DNA from: Diadophis punctatus similis
Taxonomy: Eukaryota > Chordata > Lepidosauria > Squamata > Dipsadidae
Length of the DNA stretch: 64,000 nt
Assembly (NCBI GenBank): GCA_023053685.1
Contig: JALIGW010000063.1
Span: forward strand, 1,903,614 to 1,967,613
Reading direction: 5' to 3'
Notes under the pieces: generated by a model
What the model saw: the letters and a program-made list of their open reading frames with translations, nothing else
Told to the model about the DNA's origin: nothing
Database searches by the model: none
Translations under genes and position numbers: made by a program
Shown here: piece after piece, positions 20,601 through 30,432 of the stretch
Layout of the letters: the number at the start of each line of letters is the position of its first letter
Position numbering within the stretch: the stretch's first letter is position 1

Positions 20601-22888
20601 CGAGGGATGAGGGGGGGTAGAAGCCCTTCGAGGCCTCCCCTCTTTGTCCCGAGAGCTCTTGGCTCGAGGACGGCTTTTGCCCGATTTCTGGGCTTCTGAC
20701 ATGTTGCTGCCTAATTCAAGCCGCTTTTACAGGCTCAGGCAGTTGCTGCATAGTAAAAATGGCTTCGCCGAGCTGGATCTGTGTGCCGATCAGGAAGGCG
20801 GCCACCGAAGACGGAAGTGGAAGTCGCGGCTTGGAAGGGCGGGTCCTGTCAATCAGCGTTGCGAGCAGCCGCCCGAGTCCGACGCTGCAGGTCCTGTTAC
20901 AAAGCCGCCTTCGTCCAAGGGCTGGAGTGTGCGGCAGCCAGACGGCGAAGACTCCAAGAGCTCAGCGGCTCGGAAGGAACGTTGCCGTTGGTGTTGGCGA
21001 TCCCAAAGGCGCGGCACCTCTGCGCGTGCGCTGACTGCCTTGACGAAGAGCAGCAGTGACGGCAGCTATCCCGGAGGTCCTCCAATCAGGAGCTGTGCGG
21101 TGAGCTGCCAAGGGTGGGAGGGGGGAGGAGACGTTCGCGCCTGCGCGCCTCAGTTGTCGACGGTTCGAAGATGTCGGCCCTCACAATCTGACAGTTGTTC
21201 AAATATGGCCGCGGCGCCAAATCCACGCGAATTGAAGTCTCCGAAGGTCCCCTCAGTGCCCACACAATCTGCGACTGCTGATTCCCAAGTCACCGGCAGC
21301 AATTAGCATTAAAGCCCCGATACGGTGACGGGAGAGTGCGGGGCCCCACTCAAGTGCTTGGCTTCTGCGGGGAGGTGTCAAGCAGCCCGGTCAGCACTTC
21401 TCCCAGCAGACGTGACACAGGTCACCCTGGCAGTCGGTCACGCAAGCGCTAGGCTTCTGTGACTATGGTGTGGAATGTAGGTAGCCAGGCCGCGGGGGAT
21501 CTGGAAGCCAGCCACCCAAGGTGGCTAACTAGGCCAAAGGCCGGGCCTAGGCCCACAGCAAGGCAGTCGCCCTTCCCCTCACAATCAAGTAGATGTAATC
21601 AAGTGATTGGGGGTTCAACACACTCACGGTGGTAGATGATGTAGAGAAGAGATGAAGAATCGTTGTATTATAAAAGCCTGCAAGGTTGGGGTGACACAAT
21701 CCTGTAGCCAAGGACTGAGTCGAAAGAGGGGGTGCAACAAGAGGGGACAACTTTTATAGAGTCAGACTCAGTCCTGATTGGCTGTTGGATTGTATCATCC
21801 CAATCTTGGAGGCTAGCTCCTCCCATTATGGAGAATTATATCTTTCTATGTCTATCTCTATATTTCAGTTTACCAATTACCATAGCTTTCTTGTCTCTCA
21901 GTATCAGCTGTCATTCAAAGAAGGTCTTTCTTTAAATGTGAAAGGAGAGACTATAAAAATAATATTACTTACTGTTTTCTCAGATACTGAAAAATGCACC
22001 AAGTGCCCAGATGATAAATATCCAACTGATGACAAAATCCAATGTATCCCCAAAAGAATAACCTTCCTGTCCTATGAAGAACATCTGGGCATCATCCTGG
22101 TCTCCTTTGCTGTACTCTTGTTTCTAACCACAGGCTTTGTTTTAGTCATATTCCTTAAATACCTAGAAACTCCCATTGTCAAAGCTAACAACCGTGACTT
22201 GTCCTACATTCTCCTGGTTTCCCTCTTGCTCTGCTTCTTGTCCTCCTTTTTCTTCATTGGTCGACCAAGGAAAGCCACTTGCCTTCTCCGACAAACAATG
22301 TTCAGCATCATCTTCTCAGTAGCTGTGTCTTGTGTGTTAGCCAAAACAATCATGGTTGTGCTGGCTTTCCTGGCCACTAAACCAGGGAACAGGGTGAGGA
22401 GATGTTTGGGGAAGAGCTTGGCCAACTCCATCATCCTTTCTGGTTCTGCTGGAAAAATTGTAATTTGTGCAATCTGGCTGGGAGTTTCTTCCCCATTTCC
22501 TGACTCTGACTTGCATTCCCAGCCTGGAGAGATCATCCTTCAGTGCAATGAAGGCTCTGTGACCATGTTTTATGTTGTTCTCAGCTACATGGGTTTCCTT
22601 GCTACCATTTGCTTCACAGTGGCTTTCTTGGCCAGGAACCTGCCTGGGGCATTCAATGAAGCCAAACTGATCACCTTCAGCATGCTGGTGTTCTGCAGTG
22701 TCTGGATCTCCTTCCTGCCCACCTACTTGAGCACCAAAGGGAAATACATGGTGGCTGTGCAGGTTTTCTCCATCTGGGTTTCTGGTGCTGGGCTGCTGGG
22801 CTGCATCTTCTTCCCCAAGTGCTACATTATCATCCTGAGACCAGATCTAAATACTAAAGGACATTTAATGATAAAAGTCGGTATCTGA
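8450..22888 (+). CDS. Vomeronasal type-2 receptor, copy C (six exons, intact)
   Basis: Class C GPCR of vomeronasal sensory neurons. Exons: 8450-8667, 10123-10414, 10942-11736, 12697-12909, 13932-14058 and 21984-22888, all with GT/AG borders and matching phases, giving 849 aa. Order: signal peptide (1-19), Venus-flytrap ligand domain (to about 506), cysteine-rich domain (507-565), seven-helix domain (about 575-830) with the family block [17 protein letters not shown]. The length is normal for V2Rs. Residue 513, a cysteine in copies D and E, is tyrosine here. Introns 1, 3 and 5 carry transposons; intron 5 is 7.9 kb because of a DIRS element. The frame is open, but whether the gene is expressed is unknown. 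Confidence 0.9.
9195..9975 (+). mobile_element. LINE 3' end (jockey/CR1/Rex-type) in intron 1 of copy C
   Basis: A 177-residue open frame (9264-9797) has the C-terminal reverse-transcriptase signature [20 protein letters not shown] and [12 protein letters not shown] 3' UTR follows, ending in short acaaata repeats. Copies A, D and E lack it at this place. A second 3' end of the same family sits at 53419-53577 inside the gypsy LTR. It is 5'-truncated, as most LINE copies are, so it lacks the catalytic palm. The exact clade is not certain. Confidence 0.75.
10123..10414 (+). CDS. V2R copy C exon 2
   Basis: Acceptor ttattttacag, donor CCACAG|GTTTGT, 292 bp, open frame with [18 protein letters not shown] and [15 protein letters not shown]. 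It completes the serine codon begun in exon 1. Confidence 0.9.
10942..11736 (+). CDS. V2R copy C exon 3
   Basis: Large ligand-domain exon of 265 codons, phase 0 at both ends, with [17 protein letters not shown] and the [14 protein letters not shown] segment, ending EPWQ. A SINE begins only eight bases inside the following intron. Confidence 0.92.
11738..11983 (+). mobile_element. Sauria-type tRNA-derived SINE with TATGTGG duplication
   Basis: Contains tRNA-like A and B boxes (GGCGCAGTGGTTAAATGC, GTTCAAATC), the conserved body GGTTGACTCAGCCTTCCATCC, and a tail ending GTGCTATTGCTA. TATGTGG at 11738-11744 and 11977-11983 is the target duplication. Copies D and E have no SINE at this position. 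Confidence 0.9.
12358..12576 (+). mobile_element. Older Sauria-type SINE in intron 3 of copy C
   Basis: Same family as at 11745 but more diverged. The same insertion is present in intron 3 of copy E (its head at 48570-48598, the rest at 53692-53905) and in altered form in D, so it predates the duplication of these genes. Confidence 0.85.
12697..12909 (+). CDS. V2R copy C exon 4
   Basis: 71 codons between cattctag and AAG|GTGTTT. Begins [10 protein letters not shown] and contains [17 protein letters not shown], the last part of the ligand domain. Confidence 0.9.
13932..14058 (+). CDS. V2R copy C exon 5 (cysteine-rich domain)
   Basis: 127 bp after ttctgcttag and before GTGAGT. Encodes [20 protein letters not shown] and [10 protein letters not shown]. 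The codon at 13947-13952 region reads Lys-Tyr (TAT), where copies D and E read Lys-Cys (TGT), so one cysteine of this disulfide-rich module is lost. Confidence 0.9.
14411..14485. repeat. (CAGT)n microsatellite
   Basis: About 18 CAGT units. The paralogous tract in copy D (34391-34436) is shorter, and copy E lacks it. Confidence 0.95.
14592..15560 (+). mobile_element. Penelope-like element fragment (RT end plus GIY-YIG region)
   Basis: The first part (14592-14790) reads [19 protein letters not shown] and [12 protein letters not shown], the end of a Penelope-type reverse transcriptase. The second part (15143-15480) reads [13 protein letters not shown] followed by a decayed GIY-YIG endonuclease stretch. 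A hAT MITE (14924-15134) splits them. Several stops and frameshifts show it is dead. Copy D has uninterrupted intron at this point, so the insertion is specific to copy C. Confidence 0.75.
14924..15134. mobile_element. hAT-type MITE, 211 bp
   Basis: Terminal inverted repeats CAGTGGTGAAATCCA and TGGATTTCACCTCTG, and an exact 8-bp target duplication CTTTAAAC at 14916-14923 and 15135-15142. An 8-bp duplication is the hallmark of the hAT superfamily. No coding capacity. It interrupts a Penelope fragment and is therefore younger than it. Confidence 0.88.
15770..15870 (+). repeat. DIRS left inverted terminal repeat
   Basis: Matches the reverse complement of 21724-21823 almost base for base. It contains a TATATAAAAG box, which would serve as promoter element in the 5' copy. 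The outer end extends to the AAC at 15732. Confidence 0.9.
15974..16067. repeat. DIRS internal complementary region
   Basis: 15974-16031 is the reverse complement of the left outer end. 16030-16067 is the reverse complement of the right outer end (TTCTCCATAATGGGCGGAGC). The two meet at GTT (16029-16031). In DIRS1 this region templates completion of the termini and a circular intermediate. Confidence 0.92.
16100..17170 (-). CDS. DIRS tyrosine recombinase
   Basis: The minus-strand frame (open 17596-16100) carries the recombinase from about 17170 down. Core-binding part [19 protein letters not shown], then catalytic Arg in [11 protein letters not shown], His-x-x-Arg in AHSTRSAA and the terminal nucleophile Tyr in [10 protein letters not shown]. 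The upstream part of the frame overlaps the RT frame in another register and is probably untranslated. It would integrate the circular cDNA in place of an integrase. Confidence 0.9.
   Translation of the reverse strand, partial: RLALERRTLQHRGVPENIIQMLLFSRRASTTRIYDSTWKTFCAWCSLNSVCPVDLTVIDILRFPQAGLDKGLAPNTLHRQLAALSTVLSSQMADQLSAHLLIRRFLRAVANISPPVVHRYPTWDLQKVLQSLTTAPYEPLSTVPLRLLTLKVSFLVAITSARRISELAALSVRPDLCILHPDRVVLRLDPTFLPKINTYFHRAQELILPSFGDVEMADPQCTSLDMRRAVEVYISRTAAFRRSEALFVGFHPTSMGNKASSAVIGRWLRAVIAFAYDMHDLPRPPRLTAHSTRSAAATVAWATNASIEEVCRAATWSSPLAFVRHYKLDAYATRDAAFGRRVLQSVVSTTGMDELP
17116..18830 (-). pseudogene. DIRS reverse transcriptase-RNase H-methyltransferase
   Basis: Open for 560 codons from 18798. 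RT blocks [28 protein letters not shown] and the catalytic YLDD (residues 128-131). RNase H acidic sites in [32 protein letters not shown] and NRAADWLSR. The tail has the DIRS DAM-like methyltransferase signature [13 protein letters not shown] and [15 protein letters not shown] just upstream (about 18828-18830) separates it from the N-terminal RT part still readable to about 18900, so the native frame is broken. Confidence 0.85.
19168..20702 (-). pseudogene. DIRS gag-like ORF, frameshifted
   Basis: The likely start is [15 protein letters not shown] at 20702. That frame runs out of register around 20400-20600, and the main part continues as a 396-codon frame ending at 19168. The protein is basic and Ser/Pro-rich at the front, with an alpha-helical, alanine-rich middle and no zinc knuckle. 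This position and composition match DIRS ORF1. The 5' stretch 20703-21723 holds no gene. Confidence 0.75.
21724..21823 (-). repeat. DIRS right inverted terminal repeat
   Basis: Inverted partner of 15770-15870. The outer end runs to GAGAA at 21835, directly followed by intron 5 sequence shared with copy D. Confidence 0.9.
21984..22888 (+). CDS. V2R copy C exon 6 (seven-helix domain)
   Basis: Starts after ttttctcag, completes the Asp codon split with exon 5, and reads [13 protein letters not shown], the seven transmembrane segments and a short tail ending KVGI-stop. The class C landmarks [19 protein letters not shown] and [17 protein letters not shown] are intact. Confidence 0.95.
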
Positions 22889-23023
22889 TCGTGAAGTCGT
22901 TTCTCAGGCTCAAAGCACTTAATTATTTATTGCAGTTATTATTTTATTATTGGTTCTTCTATGGTTCTTCTTATTGAGATTGCATGCTTGTTTTGACAAT
23001 TAAGGTTATTTAAAATCAAAAGA

Positions 23024-23029
23024 AATAAA
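23024..23029 (+). terminator. AATAAA poly(A) signal of copy C
   Basis: Located 136 bp after the stop codon. The same hexamer lies at the equivalent place in copies D and E. Confidence 0.6.
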
Positions 23030-23144
23030 CATACAAAGAATGTAAGACTAACTTAAGATAATCCTCAATGTGTAAAATAAATAAATTAATAATTGAAATT
23101 GTCATGAAACTAGGGAAGGACGAGATAAGAAATTAGATTTTATT

Positions 23145-23590
23145 ATCATGTAGGACTGACTCTGATTGGGCAATTCAAGCCCAGATGACTGGGCAGATCT
23201 TAGTCCTATTATATGGGATGAATTTGAGCCCGCGACTCCTGAGGAAGTGGAGAAGGCTATTGGAGCGATGAGCTCCTCCTCTTGTTTACTGGACCCGTGT
23301 CCCTCTTGGCTGGTTTCTTCCAGCAGGGAGGTGACACGAGGCTGGCTCCAGGTTGACCAACGCTTCTCTGAGAGATGGGTCAGTCCCGCAGCCATTGAAA
23401 GTTGCAGTGGTCAGGCCCCTCCTCAAGAAGCCTTCCCTGGATCCAGCAGAATTGAAGAACTTTCATCCAGTCTCCAACCTGCCCTTTGTGGGTAAGGTTG
23501 TTGAGAAAGTGGTGGCGCTTAAGCTCCAATGGCTGTTGTATGAACGGATTATCTTGACCCTTTCCAATCGGGTTTCAAAACATTGAAAGT
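23145..23590 (+). mobile_element. CR1/L2-type LINE fragment downstream of copy C
   Basis: Encodes MSSSSCLLDPCPSWLV, VVRPLLKKPSLDPAELKNF and VGKVVEKVVALKLQ with frame changes. It is a diverged relative of the fragments at 905 and 63181. Confidence 0.75.
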
Positions 23591-23719
23591 TGATTACCAG
23601 AACAAAAGATGACCTCTTTAAAGGAATCATGTGATCTATGGGCCCGTAAAGTGCTTGAACTTTTTAACACTTTTCTTAAACCAGAAATTACTAGTGAAGG
23701 CAGACAAATCCTTTAGGAG

Positions 23720-24442
23720 GCAAAAAACGTAGGCCACAACATACACTTGGCTGATTGGGAGAGAACATGGAATATAGACTGTAAAATAACAAAATCAACA
23801 GCATATAAAGAGAACTATTATAAAATGTTTTATAGATGGCATTTAGCTCCATCAAGATTGGCCAAAATATACCCAAAAATGAATTCGGCTTGCTGGAAAT
23901 GCAAAAAAGACGTTGGTGCCTTCTTTCATGCATGGTGGTTGTGTCCCAGAGCAAAGGGCTATTGGAAAAAAGTGCATGCTTGGTTGCAAGAAATTACAGA
24001 GAGAACAATGGAATTCACCCTAGAATTTTTCCTGCTGGGGATAATGGAAAAACAACATCCAAAAAACATACAATATTTAATACTACATATTACAACTGCG
24101 GCAAGAATAACATACGCACAATATTGGAAAGACAATCAAATCCCACCAGAAAATATACTAATGGACAAAATATATAGATGTGCTGAAATGGACATGCTGA
24201 CTATTCAACTTAAAGGACAATGCAACTCAGAATACTATAAAACATGGACTAGATGGTACAACTGGACTAAAAAAAGAGGAAAGACTGTGTGACAACGTGA
24301 GAAGAAAACGAAGACAGAAGAGACTGTAAATTTATGATTTAATGTGCATAATTGAGATATAACAATGTTGTAAAAACGGGTGTAGATCTGTATCAAAATA
24401 GTTAGATGTTTAATGAAGAAAAATAATTAAAAAAATTTAAAA
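23720..24442 (+). mobile_element. 5'-truncated L1 with 14-bp target duplication
   Basis: Open frame 23747-24292 is the C-terminal end of L1 ORF2p, with YKMFYRWHLAP, CWKCKKDVGAFFHAWW and YCPRAK-like spacing. An A-rich 3' tail follows. AAATCCTTTAGGAG occurs directly on both sides (23706-23719 and 24443-24456), and the uninterrupted sequence is present in copy D at 36920. This is a classic target-primed insertion. Confidence 0.9.
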
Positions 24443-24456
24443 AAATCCTTTAGGAG

Positions 24457-25103
24457 ACAACTGAAATGGATTTACTGCAGTTAGAAATGCACTTGGATGA
24501 CCATTTAAAAATTGAGCGGATGACCCCTACCGACTGAAAAACATACAGATATTTTGCAGTTATTTCAAGGAAAGTACAAGTGGATTTAAATAATAAGAAT
24601 TTTGAAAAGTAGAAAAGGTATTTGAAAAAAACAGGAGTCAGAATTATTTGTTTGTTTGTTTATTTATTTATTTATTTATTTGATTTAAGAATGATTGGGA
24701 GTAAAACGGAATATAAATATATACAATGTCTACATATCAGCAGTGCATTGCTTCCGGTTTGGCCTGGTTCTGCGAACCAGTAAGGGCATCGGCTGGAGGC
24801 TCCACCCACCTGCCCGGGACACTTCTACATATGCGCAGAAGCGTCGGGCGAGCGCAAACCAGTAACAATGGGTTTTAGAACCTGTTACTGATACACATAC
24901 ACATAGACATACACGTAAACGTAGACATACACATACACATACACATACACATACATGTAGATGTACATATACATGTACATATATATATGATGACCTGGGG
25001 CACAGCACGGAGATCACAGAGGCAGCTGTCAGTTCAAACTGCCCTTTTATTGCTCCAAATTTTCACAAACCCTCCCACGTTTCTGGCAAGTCCCAGAGCA
25101 ATG

Positions 25104-25177
<74 letters not shown>

Positions 25178-25600
25178 AAGCAGCCTCGGGCAGCAAATAG
25201 TCCAGCCCAACGTTGTGAGTACCATGACTGCAAAGCAAGCAATCCAGCAGGGCAAGTCAAGAAGTCCAGGAAGCAAGGGAGCAAGGCAGGTAATCCTGAA
25301 ATAATGCAAGGAATCCAGGAAAGTTCAAATATCAGTACTCAACATTCCAGAAATTCAGCATTTGTTCACAAAGAATATCCCTCCCCACAGTCTCTCCTTA
25401 AGTCTCAGTCCCCAGGTGTGCCTTCAGAAGAGGAGCAGGGTGCTCTTCTCCCGAGCAGTCAGGTCAGTCTGCGCTGTTCTTGCCTTCTCTCCGCTCTCTG
25501 TGCTCGAGGATCAGGAAGGGGTGGTCCTTGCTCAATGCCTGAGCTCTGTCTCTCATGTTCACTGCTTACTTGGTTCCTTGCAATTGTCCAAATTATAATG
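24457..25600. other. 3' flank of unit C with simple repeats
   Basis: Matches the 3' flanks of A, D and E up to the TTTA tract and the block with ggtttggcctggttctgcgaacc. Then follow (ACATAC)n at 24893-24970, (CA)n at 25109-25176 and an unclassified repeat with agtccagcccaacgttgtgag shared with 4330 and, inverted, 61470. No gene is visible. Confidence 0.6.
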
Positions 25601-26321
25601 ATCCAATCAAGAGCATCCACACAATCAGCAAAAGGGCCACCAAGTTGCCCCAAATCATGTTCTGGATTGATGTGGCAAGAAATCATCATTCACTATTCTG
25701 CATCTTAACTGCAGACCTCACAGCCTGTGCTGCCCCCCCCTCTCTCTCTCTCTCTCTCTCTCACTCACACACACAGACACACACACACACAGACACACAC
25801 ACACGTGTAGTTTAGTGATTTTATTAATGTTCCCCAGCAATTCCCTTCAGGCAGCATCAGAACAGTCTCAAATAAATCTAGCCACAAACTGGCCAAGATT
25901 AATTCACAAGGCAATGGCCAATCGTTCATAAAGCAATGGAAAGTTGCTCAAAAAAGGAAGTCCACCAAAAACCTTAAATCCACCAGGCAAAACTGAAATA
26001 TGAGTCCTCCAGGAGTTGGGTGGCATATAAGAATACCAAAATAAATAAATAAATAAATATACAAGCAAGAGCTCACTTGGCAAAAGAAGTTCAGAGTCTC
26101 GAAGGCACAATTACAAACACAGTCAAACAGGAAGCACAAAGATCAAACAAACAGCTAGAAAACCAACACATTGTTCCTGGCAATGCCTCCCTCTGCCTGC
26201 TGTGATAAATAGCTTTCTGGTGCAGCCCATCAAGATGGGTGGGGTCTTCTCCTGAGTAACCTGGAAGATCTCCATTGCTCTTGTCTTTTCTCTACACTGC
26301 ATGTTCTTGGTTTTAAGAGCC
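25600..26321. repeat. Unclassified interspersed block (second copy of 6500-7450)
   Basis: Shares long stretches with 6590-7240, including the (TC)n/(CA)n tract at 25739-25805. The two copies differ by the SINE at 26322, which is absent from the first. Confidence 0.5.
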
Positions 26322-26556
26322 GAGGTGGCGCAGCGATAAGAGTGAGGTACTGCAGGCCACTTTAACTGACTGTGATCCGCAGATCAGCGGTTCAAATCTC
26401 ACTGGCTCAAGGTTGACTCAGCCTTCCATCCTTCCGAGGTAGATAAAATGAGGACCCAGATTGTTGGGGGCAATATAAATATACATTGCTTGTTGGTATA
26501 AACGGCTTAGAGAGTGCTTGCACTGTGAGGTGGTATATAAATGTCACTAATAAATA

Positions 26557-26634
<78 letters not shown>
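26322..26634 (+). mobile_element. Sauria-type SINE with (AAAT)n tail
   Basis: tRNA-like head GAGGTGGCGCAGCGATAAGAG, B box GGTTCAAATC, conserved body GGTTGACTCAGCCTTCC, then an uninterrupted AAAT array at 26548-26634. The sequence around it is continuous in the paralogous block near 7240-7260. Confidence 0.88.
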
Positions 26635-26635
<1 letters not shown>

Positions 26636-26924
26636 GGCAGCTCCTCTTCCTCTTTGCTGGCCATCTGTCCCTGCAAGCTTTCCCCAGCTGAAGCCTCCTC
26701 TAAAATTCTTTTGGCCAGTTGTTCAGAGCCCTTAATTAACCCAGTTCCTGACATGCTAGGAATGAGCTCATCCTCCCTTCAGCTGACCTCTGAGGAAGAC
26801 TCTGGGGAGTTATCCAAGGGAGAGATCATACAACCCGCTGTTTATTTAATAAACAAAGACACTTTAAAGTATAAGGGTTCTCCATGTCTTACATAAATAC
26901 TGAAGGGAGAGTTTAAAGGAAAGA

Positions 26925-28071
26925 AAGTTTATCCCCATATGTTATTCCATATTTACCCTATGATACAGTTGGCCAATTATCAATTTGCAGACCCTTCATC
27001 TCTAACATCACTTCAAAATTGATATTGCATGGGGAAATGAAATTTTACTTTCGCATGAGCAATTTTATAATCACTTCCAATTTGGGATTAATATGTGGAG
27101 ATCCAATAGAAAAGCAAATTACGAACAGATCTTATTCTAAACATTAGGTAGGGTAAGTTGCCTTGTATTCAAGGTAACTTACCAAAAATTAGGTGGGCGG
27201 GACAGGCAGGGCGAGGTGGGGAAAGCCAGTGGTGCAATCAGCCAGTTCGCCAAACTGGGATAAAGTTAACAAACGGTTCGGCCAAACCGGTGCGACCCAA
27301 ATGAATACCACCTCTGATTTAATATATGGAGATCTAATGGAAAAGTAAATAAAAACAGGTCCTATTCTTAATATTAGGCAGGGTTCAAGGTTACAGATTT
27401 CTTCCTTAGCATCAGGAGACAGGCAGCACTAAAATTAATGGTCATCAATCTAAGGTGGCACCAAACTCTATAGTTCTGGGTGACCTTCCCTAGGAGTCTC
27501 TGGAGACAAGAGAGTACATTGAAGGACAACACCCAATTTCCTGAGTGTCGAACTATCTTCCTTCAGCATCACTTTCTAGACATGTCCAGAAAGGAAGGAC
27601 CACAACCACTTCAGACCAATGCCCTCTAGAGGTATATCTATGATTTTTCACTATACTTTTTCCAGCTTCTCTTCCACACATAGTGGCCCAGACGTAGTTC
27701 AGGATCCCCAGAGGAAATATTGCTTCTTATAGTAATTATTAAAATCCAGGTCTGCGAGATCTCTCCTGATATTACTCCAGTGATCGCCTTTGGTGTAAAC
27801 ATCAGACTGAAGCAACTTGAAAGGGATCTTGCATCAGAAAAGGATAAATGTCTCAGGTCACATTCTGTGTGGCATAAATTTTTGGGACATTCAGGGACTG
27901 TCCTTCTTGAATGTACCTTTCCTTTCTCTCCTTTCCAGGTGAAGTTCTTTTTATCTCTCTCTCAGTCAAGAAAGTTACTCTCATTTCCATCTTGTGAGAG
28001 TTTTTTGAATTCTTTGAACTCTCTTGTTCTTCCTTAGAAACAGGAAAAGGCTTGATTCAGCCCCATGAATT
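26925..28071 (+). promoter_or_regulatory. 5' flanking region of V2R copy D
   Basis: Aligned with the upstream regions of C and E. A roughly 65-bp duplicated stretch (gattaatatatggagatcta through the AGGCAGGG region) flanks an inserted segment at about 27150-27315. Copy E carries the same arrangement and copy C does not. The upstream open frame present in A, C and E lacks its first ATG here. Confidence 0.5.
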
Positions 28072-28289
28072 ATGGACCTCCTCCTTCTGCTTCTGCTGCT
28101 GCTGATGTCCCAGCCAGTCTCTGGGAAGCTGAGAATGAAGTGCCTGCTGATGTTGGAGGAGCAGGAGGGGAAAAAACTATGGAGCTATTACAAGCCAGGA
28201 GACCACCTCATTAGTATAATCTCCATTGCCACATTAATATCTGATATAACACTGTCTTTCAACACAGCTCCTTATACTCAATCTCCCTC
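28072..28289 (+). pseudogene. V2R copy D exon 1
   Basis: Signal peptide and N-terminal segment with [16 protein letters not shown]. Donor CTCCCTC|GTAAGT. Confidence 0.88.
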
Positions 28290-28817
28290 GTAAGTCATTC
28301 AGTGGGATGGAGTTGCATTCTCTCCATTTGTAGTCCTAACACTGTTCTTCTTTTCTTTCAGTTATTCCTATATTGCAGGACCTGTTTTAATTTCTTGAAT
28401 CATTTGGATTTCCACGGCTTCTCTTTTACGTCTTATTTTAAGAGACCCAAATCCAAAGATGGAGAAACCCCCACCCCAAGTCTTGTAAATTGCTGAGTTA
28501 ATCACAAATAGCTAATTGAAAAGTTTGTAGTTGCCTCTGTCCAACCCATTTCCCCATTTTTATAACCATTCATTGATATTCAATGCCTGATTCTAGTAAG
28601 AATAGAGGATGGCTTGCTTTTAGAATTGCTTTTCTGGGTCACTTATGATAAGTCCTCTTTGCTGATGATTCCATTTTAATGATTGAATGATTTTGAATCT
28701 TGGTCATTGCACAAATTAAACATGAGCACTATTACAAATAATGATATATTTGTGAATATTAAATCTTCATCCCACCTTCCCAACCTTAATAAAAATTAAA
28801 CAGTGATTTTTTTACAG

Positions 28818-29109
28818 TTTTACATTTACTGATCCAGCAACAATCCTAGGCTTCATTTTTGCCATTCAACAAGTCAACAAGAATTCTCAGTTTTTGTACA
28901 ATCTCACACTTGGCTACAACATCCATGACAACTATTCGAACACCCTTGGGACTTCAGATGCTTTGCTGGACATACTCTCAACTGGAGAAGCCAATGTTCC
29001 CAACTACAGCTGTGGAAAGAAGGACAACATGATGGCTGTTCTTGATGGATCTTTTGATGACATCTCCATTCAGATGTCAACATTAGTAGGCACCTACAAA
29101 GTCCCACAG
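28818..29109 (+). pseudogene. V2R copy D exon 2
   Basis: 292 bp between tttttttacag and CCACAG|GTTTGT, open frame, closely similar to exon 2 of copies A and E. Confidence 0.88.
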
Positions 29110-29637
29110 GTTTGTTTGTGTGTTTCGCTATCTGGAAAAATGAGCAAGGTGGTGATGGGTGGGTAATAGATTCAATCATATCTTTTCTATGGAGTTCACG
29201 AGCTGCTTTTCAACATGGCCATTGTCATGGCTAGGAATTAAGATCCACATTGGGACGGAGGCATAAACATTGACTTGAGTAAGACTTGAGCAATTAGAGA
29301 CAATGTTAAATATGGAACATTTAAGCAAATTTCTAAAATGAACAGATTTGCATTTGCAGTACTCTAGAGATAGAAGACCAAGCACATATATTGTCTGAAT
29401 GTCAATTTTATTAGAAAAGAGAAAGGGCAGTATCTTAGACCAAAGATTGGACAAATGATTATATTCAAACTTGCTAATATTGTGCATTTTGTATTCTTTA
29501 TCTTGATATGGCTTAAGGGTTAAGAACCATAAACTATTCTAATATGTTTGTGAGAACCACAGTGGATGTATTAACAGCTTACATTTTGGATTTCATCTGA
29601 TCTAAATATAATACACTATTTTTTATTGCTTCTTAAG

Positions 29638-30432
29638 GTACATTATGGAATTGTTTCAGAGGCTCTGAGTGATAAAAGTCAAATTCCCTTTTTCCATCAG
29701 ATGCTCCCCAAAAATGGGTTCCAATACTCAGGAATTGTCCAAGTCCTCCTCCATTTCAGATGGACTTTGATTGGTCTCTTTTCAACAGACACAGCGGAGG
29801 GAGAGAATTTCATGAGAACTTTCAGTCCTATGCTTGTCAGAAATTGAATTTGTGTCGTTATCTCACAACAATTCTCAATGGCTAGAGCTTTAGAACATCT
29901 CAGAAATGCCATTTCTAAGTGGAGAAAAGTCAATGTCTTTGTACACTTCTTAGAAATGTTTTCCATTGTGGATAGAGTTTGCAACATCCATTTAATAATT
30001 GAAGGTTTGCCAGGACCCACTGAAGGGAAAGTCTGGATCACCACAATGGTTGAGAAACTGCCAATGGCAAGACATACACTTCACAAATATATCCATAGTT
30101 TTTGGGCCTTTTCTTTTCAGGAAAGAAAATGGCCAAATGATGATGCCTTTCAATCCAATCTTTTTCGGGATTCTAAAATTGAAGACCAGTCTTTTCGCTG
30201 TTCTTTTTCAAAGCATGTCCTTTCTGTCAAGGGCCGGAGACGATGCACCCAGATAGCACCACTGGACATGCAAGAGAAAAAGAACAGAATTGAGATAAAA
30301 AATGACCACTGTTTTTATAGTGTTGTTAAGACTCTGGCCCATGCCTTGAATGTTGCATATTCCTCAATATCTAGGAGGGGAAATGTGGAGAAGACAGAGA
30401 GATTGGGGGCTGCAAGGCTAGAGCCATGGCAG
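29638..30432 (+). pseudogene. V2R copy D exon 3 with TGA
   Basis: 795 bp, starting after cttcttaag (AAG rather than CAG acceptor) and ending EPWQ|GTATGG. The frame is interrupted once at 29845-29847 and is open in the same register on both sides. Confidence 0.9.

Larger units (their letters stand above)
15732..21835 (-). mobile_element. DIRS-type tyrosine-recombinase retrotransposon (6.1 kb)
   Basis: Complete-looking DIRS element on the minus strand in intron 5 of copy C. It has inverted terminal repeats (15770-15870 and 21724-21823) and, near its 3' end, an internal complementary region (15974-16067) joining the reverse complements of both outer ends at a GTT. Gene order is gag, RT-RNase H-methyltransferase, tyrosine recombinase. 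No target duplication is visible when compared with the empty site in copy D (35121-35140), as expected for recombinase integration. A frameshift in gag and a TAG in the RT frame suggest it is inactive. Confidence 0.92.

Noticed and set aside
16578..20702. Plus-strand and alternate-frame ORFs across the DIRS element
   Set aside because: Shadows of the minus-strand gag, RT and recombinase frames in GC-rich sequence.
22204..22536. 110-residue minus-strand ORF opposite V2R exon 6, present in C, D and E
   Set aside because: It persists because the sense coding strand is conserved; no independent start, splice or domain evidence.
23720..24442. The 181-residue frame 23747-24292 as a host gene
   Set aside because: It is the L1 ORF2p C terminus bounded by target duplications and an A-rich tail.
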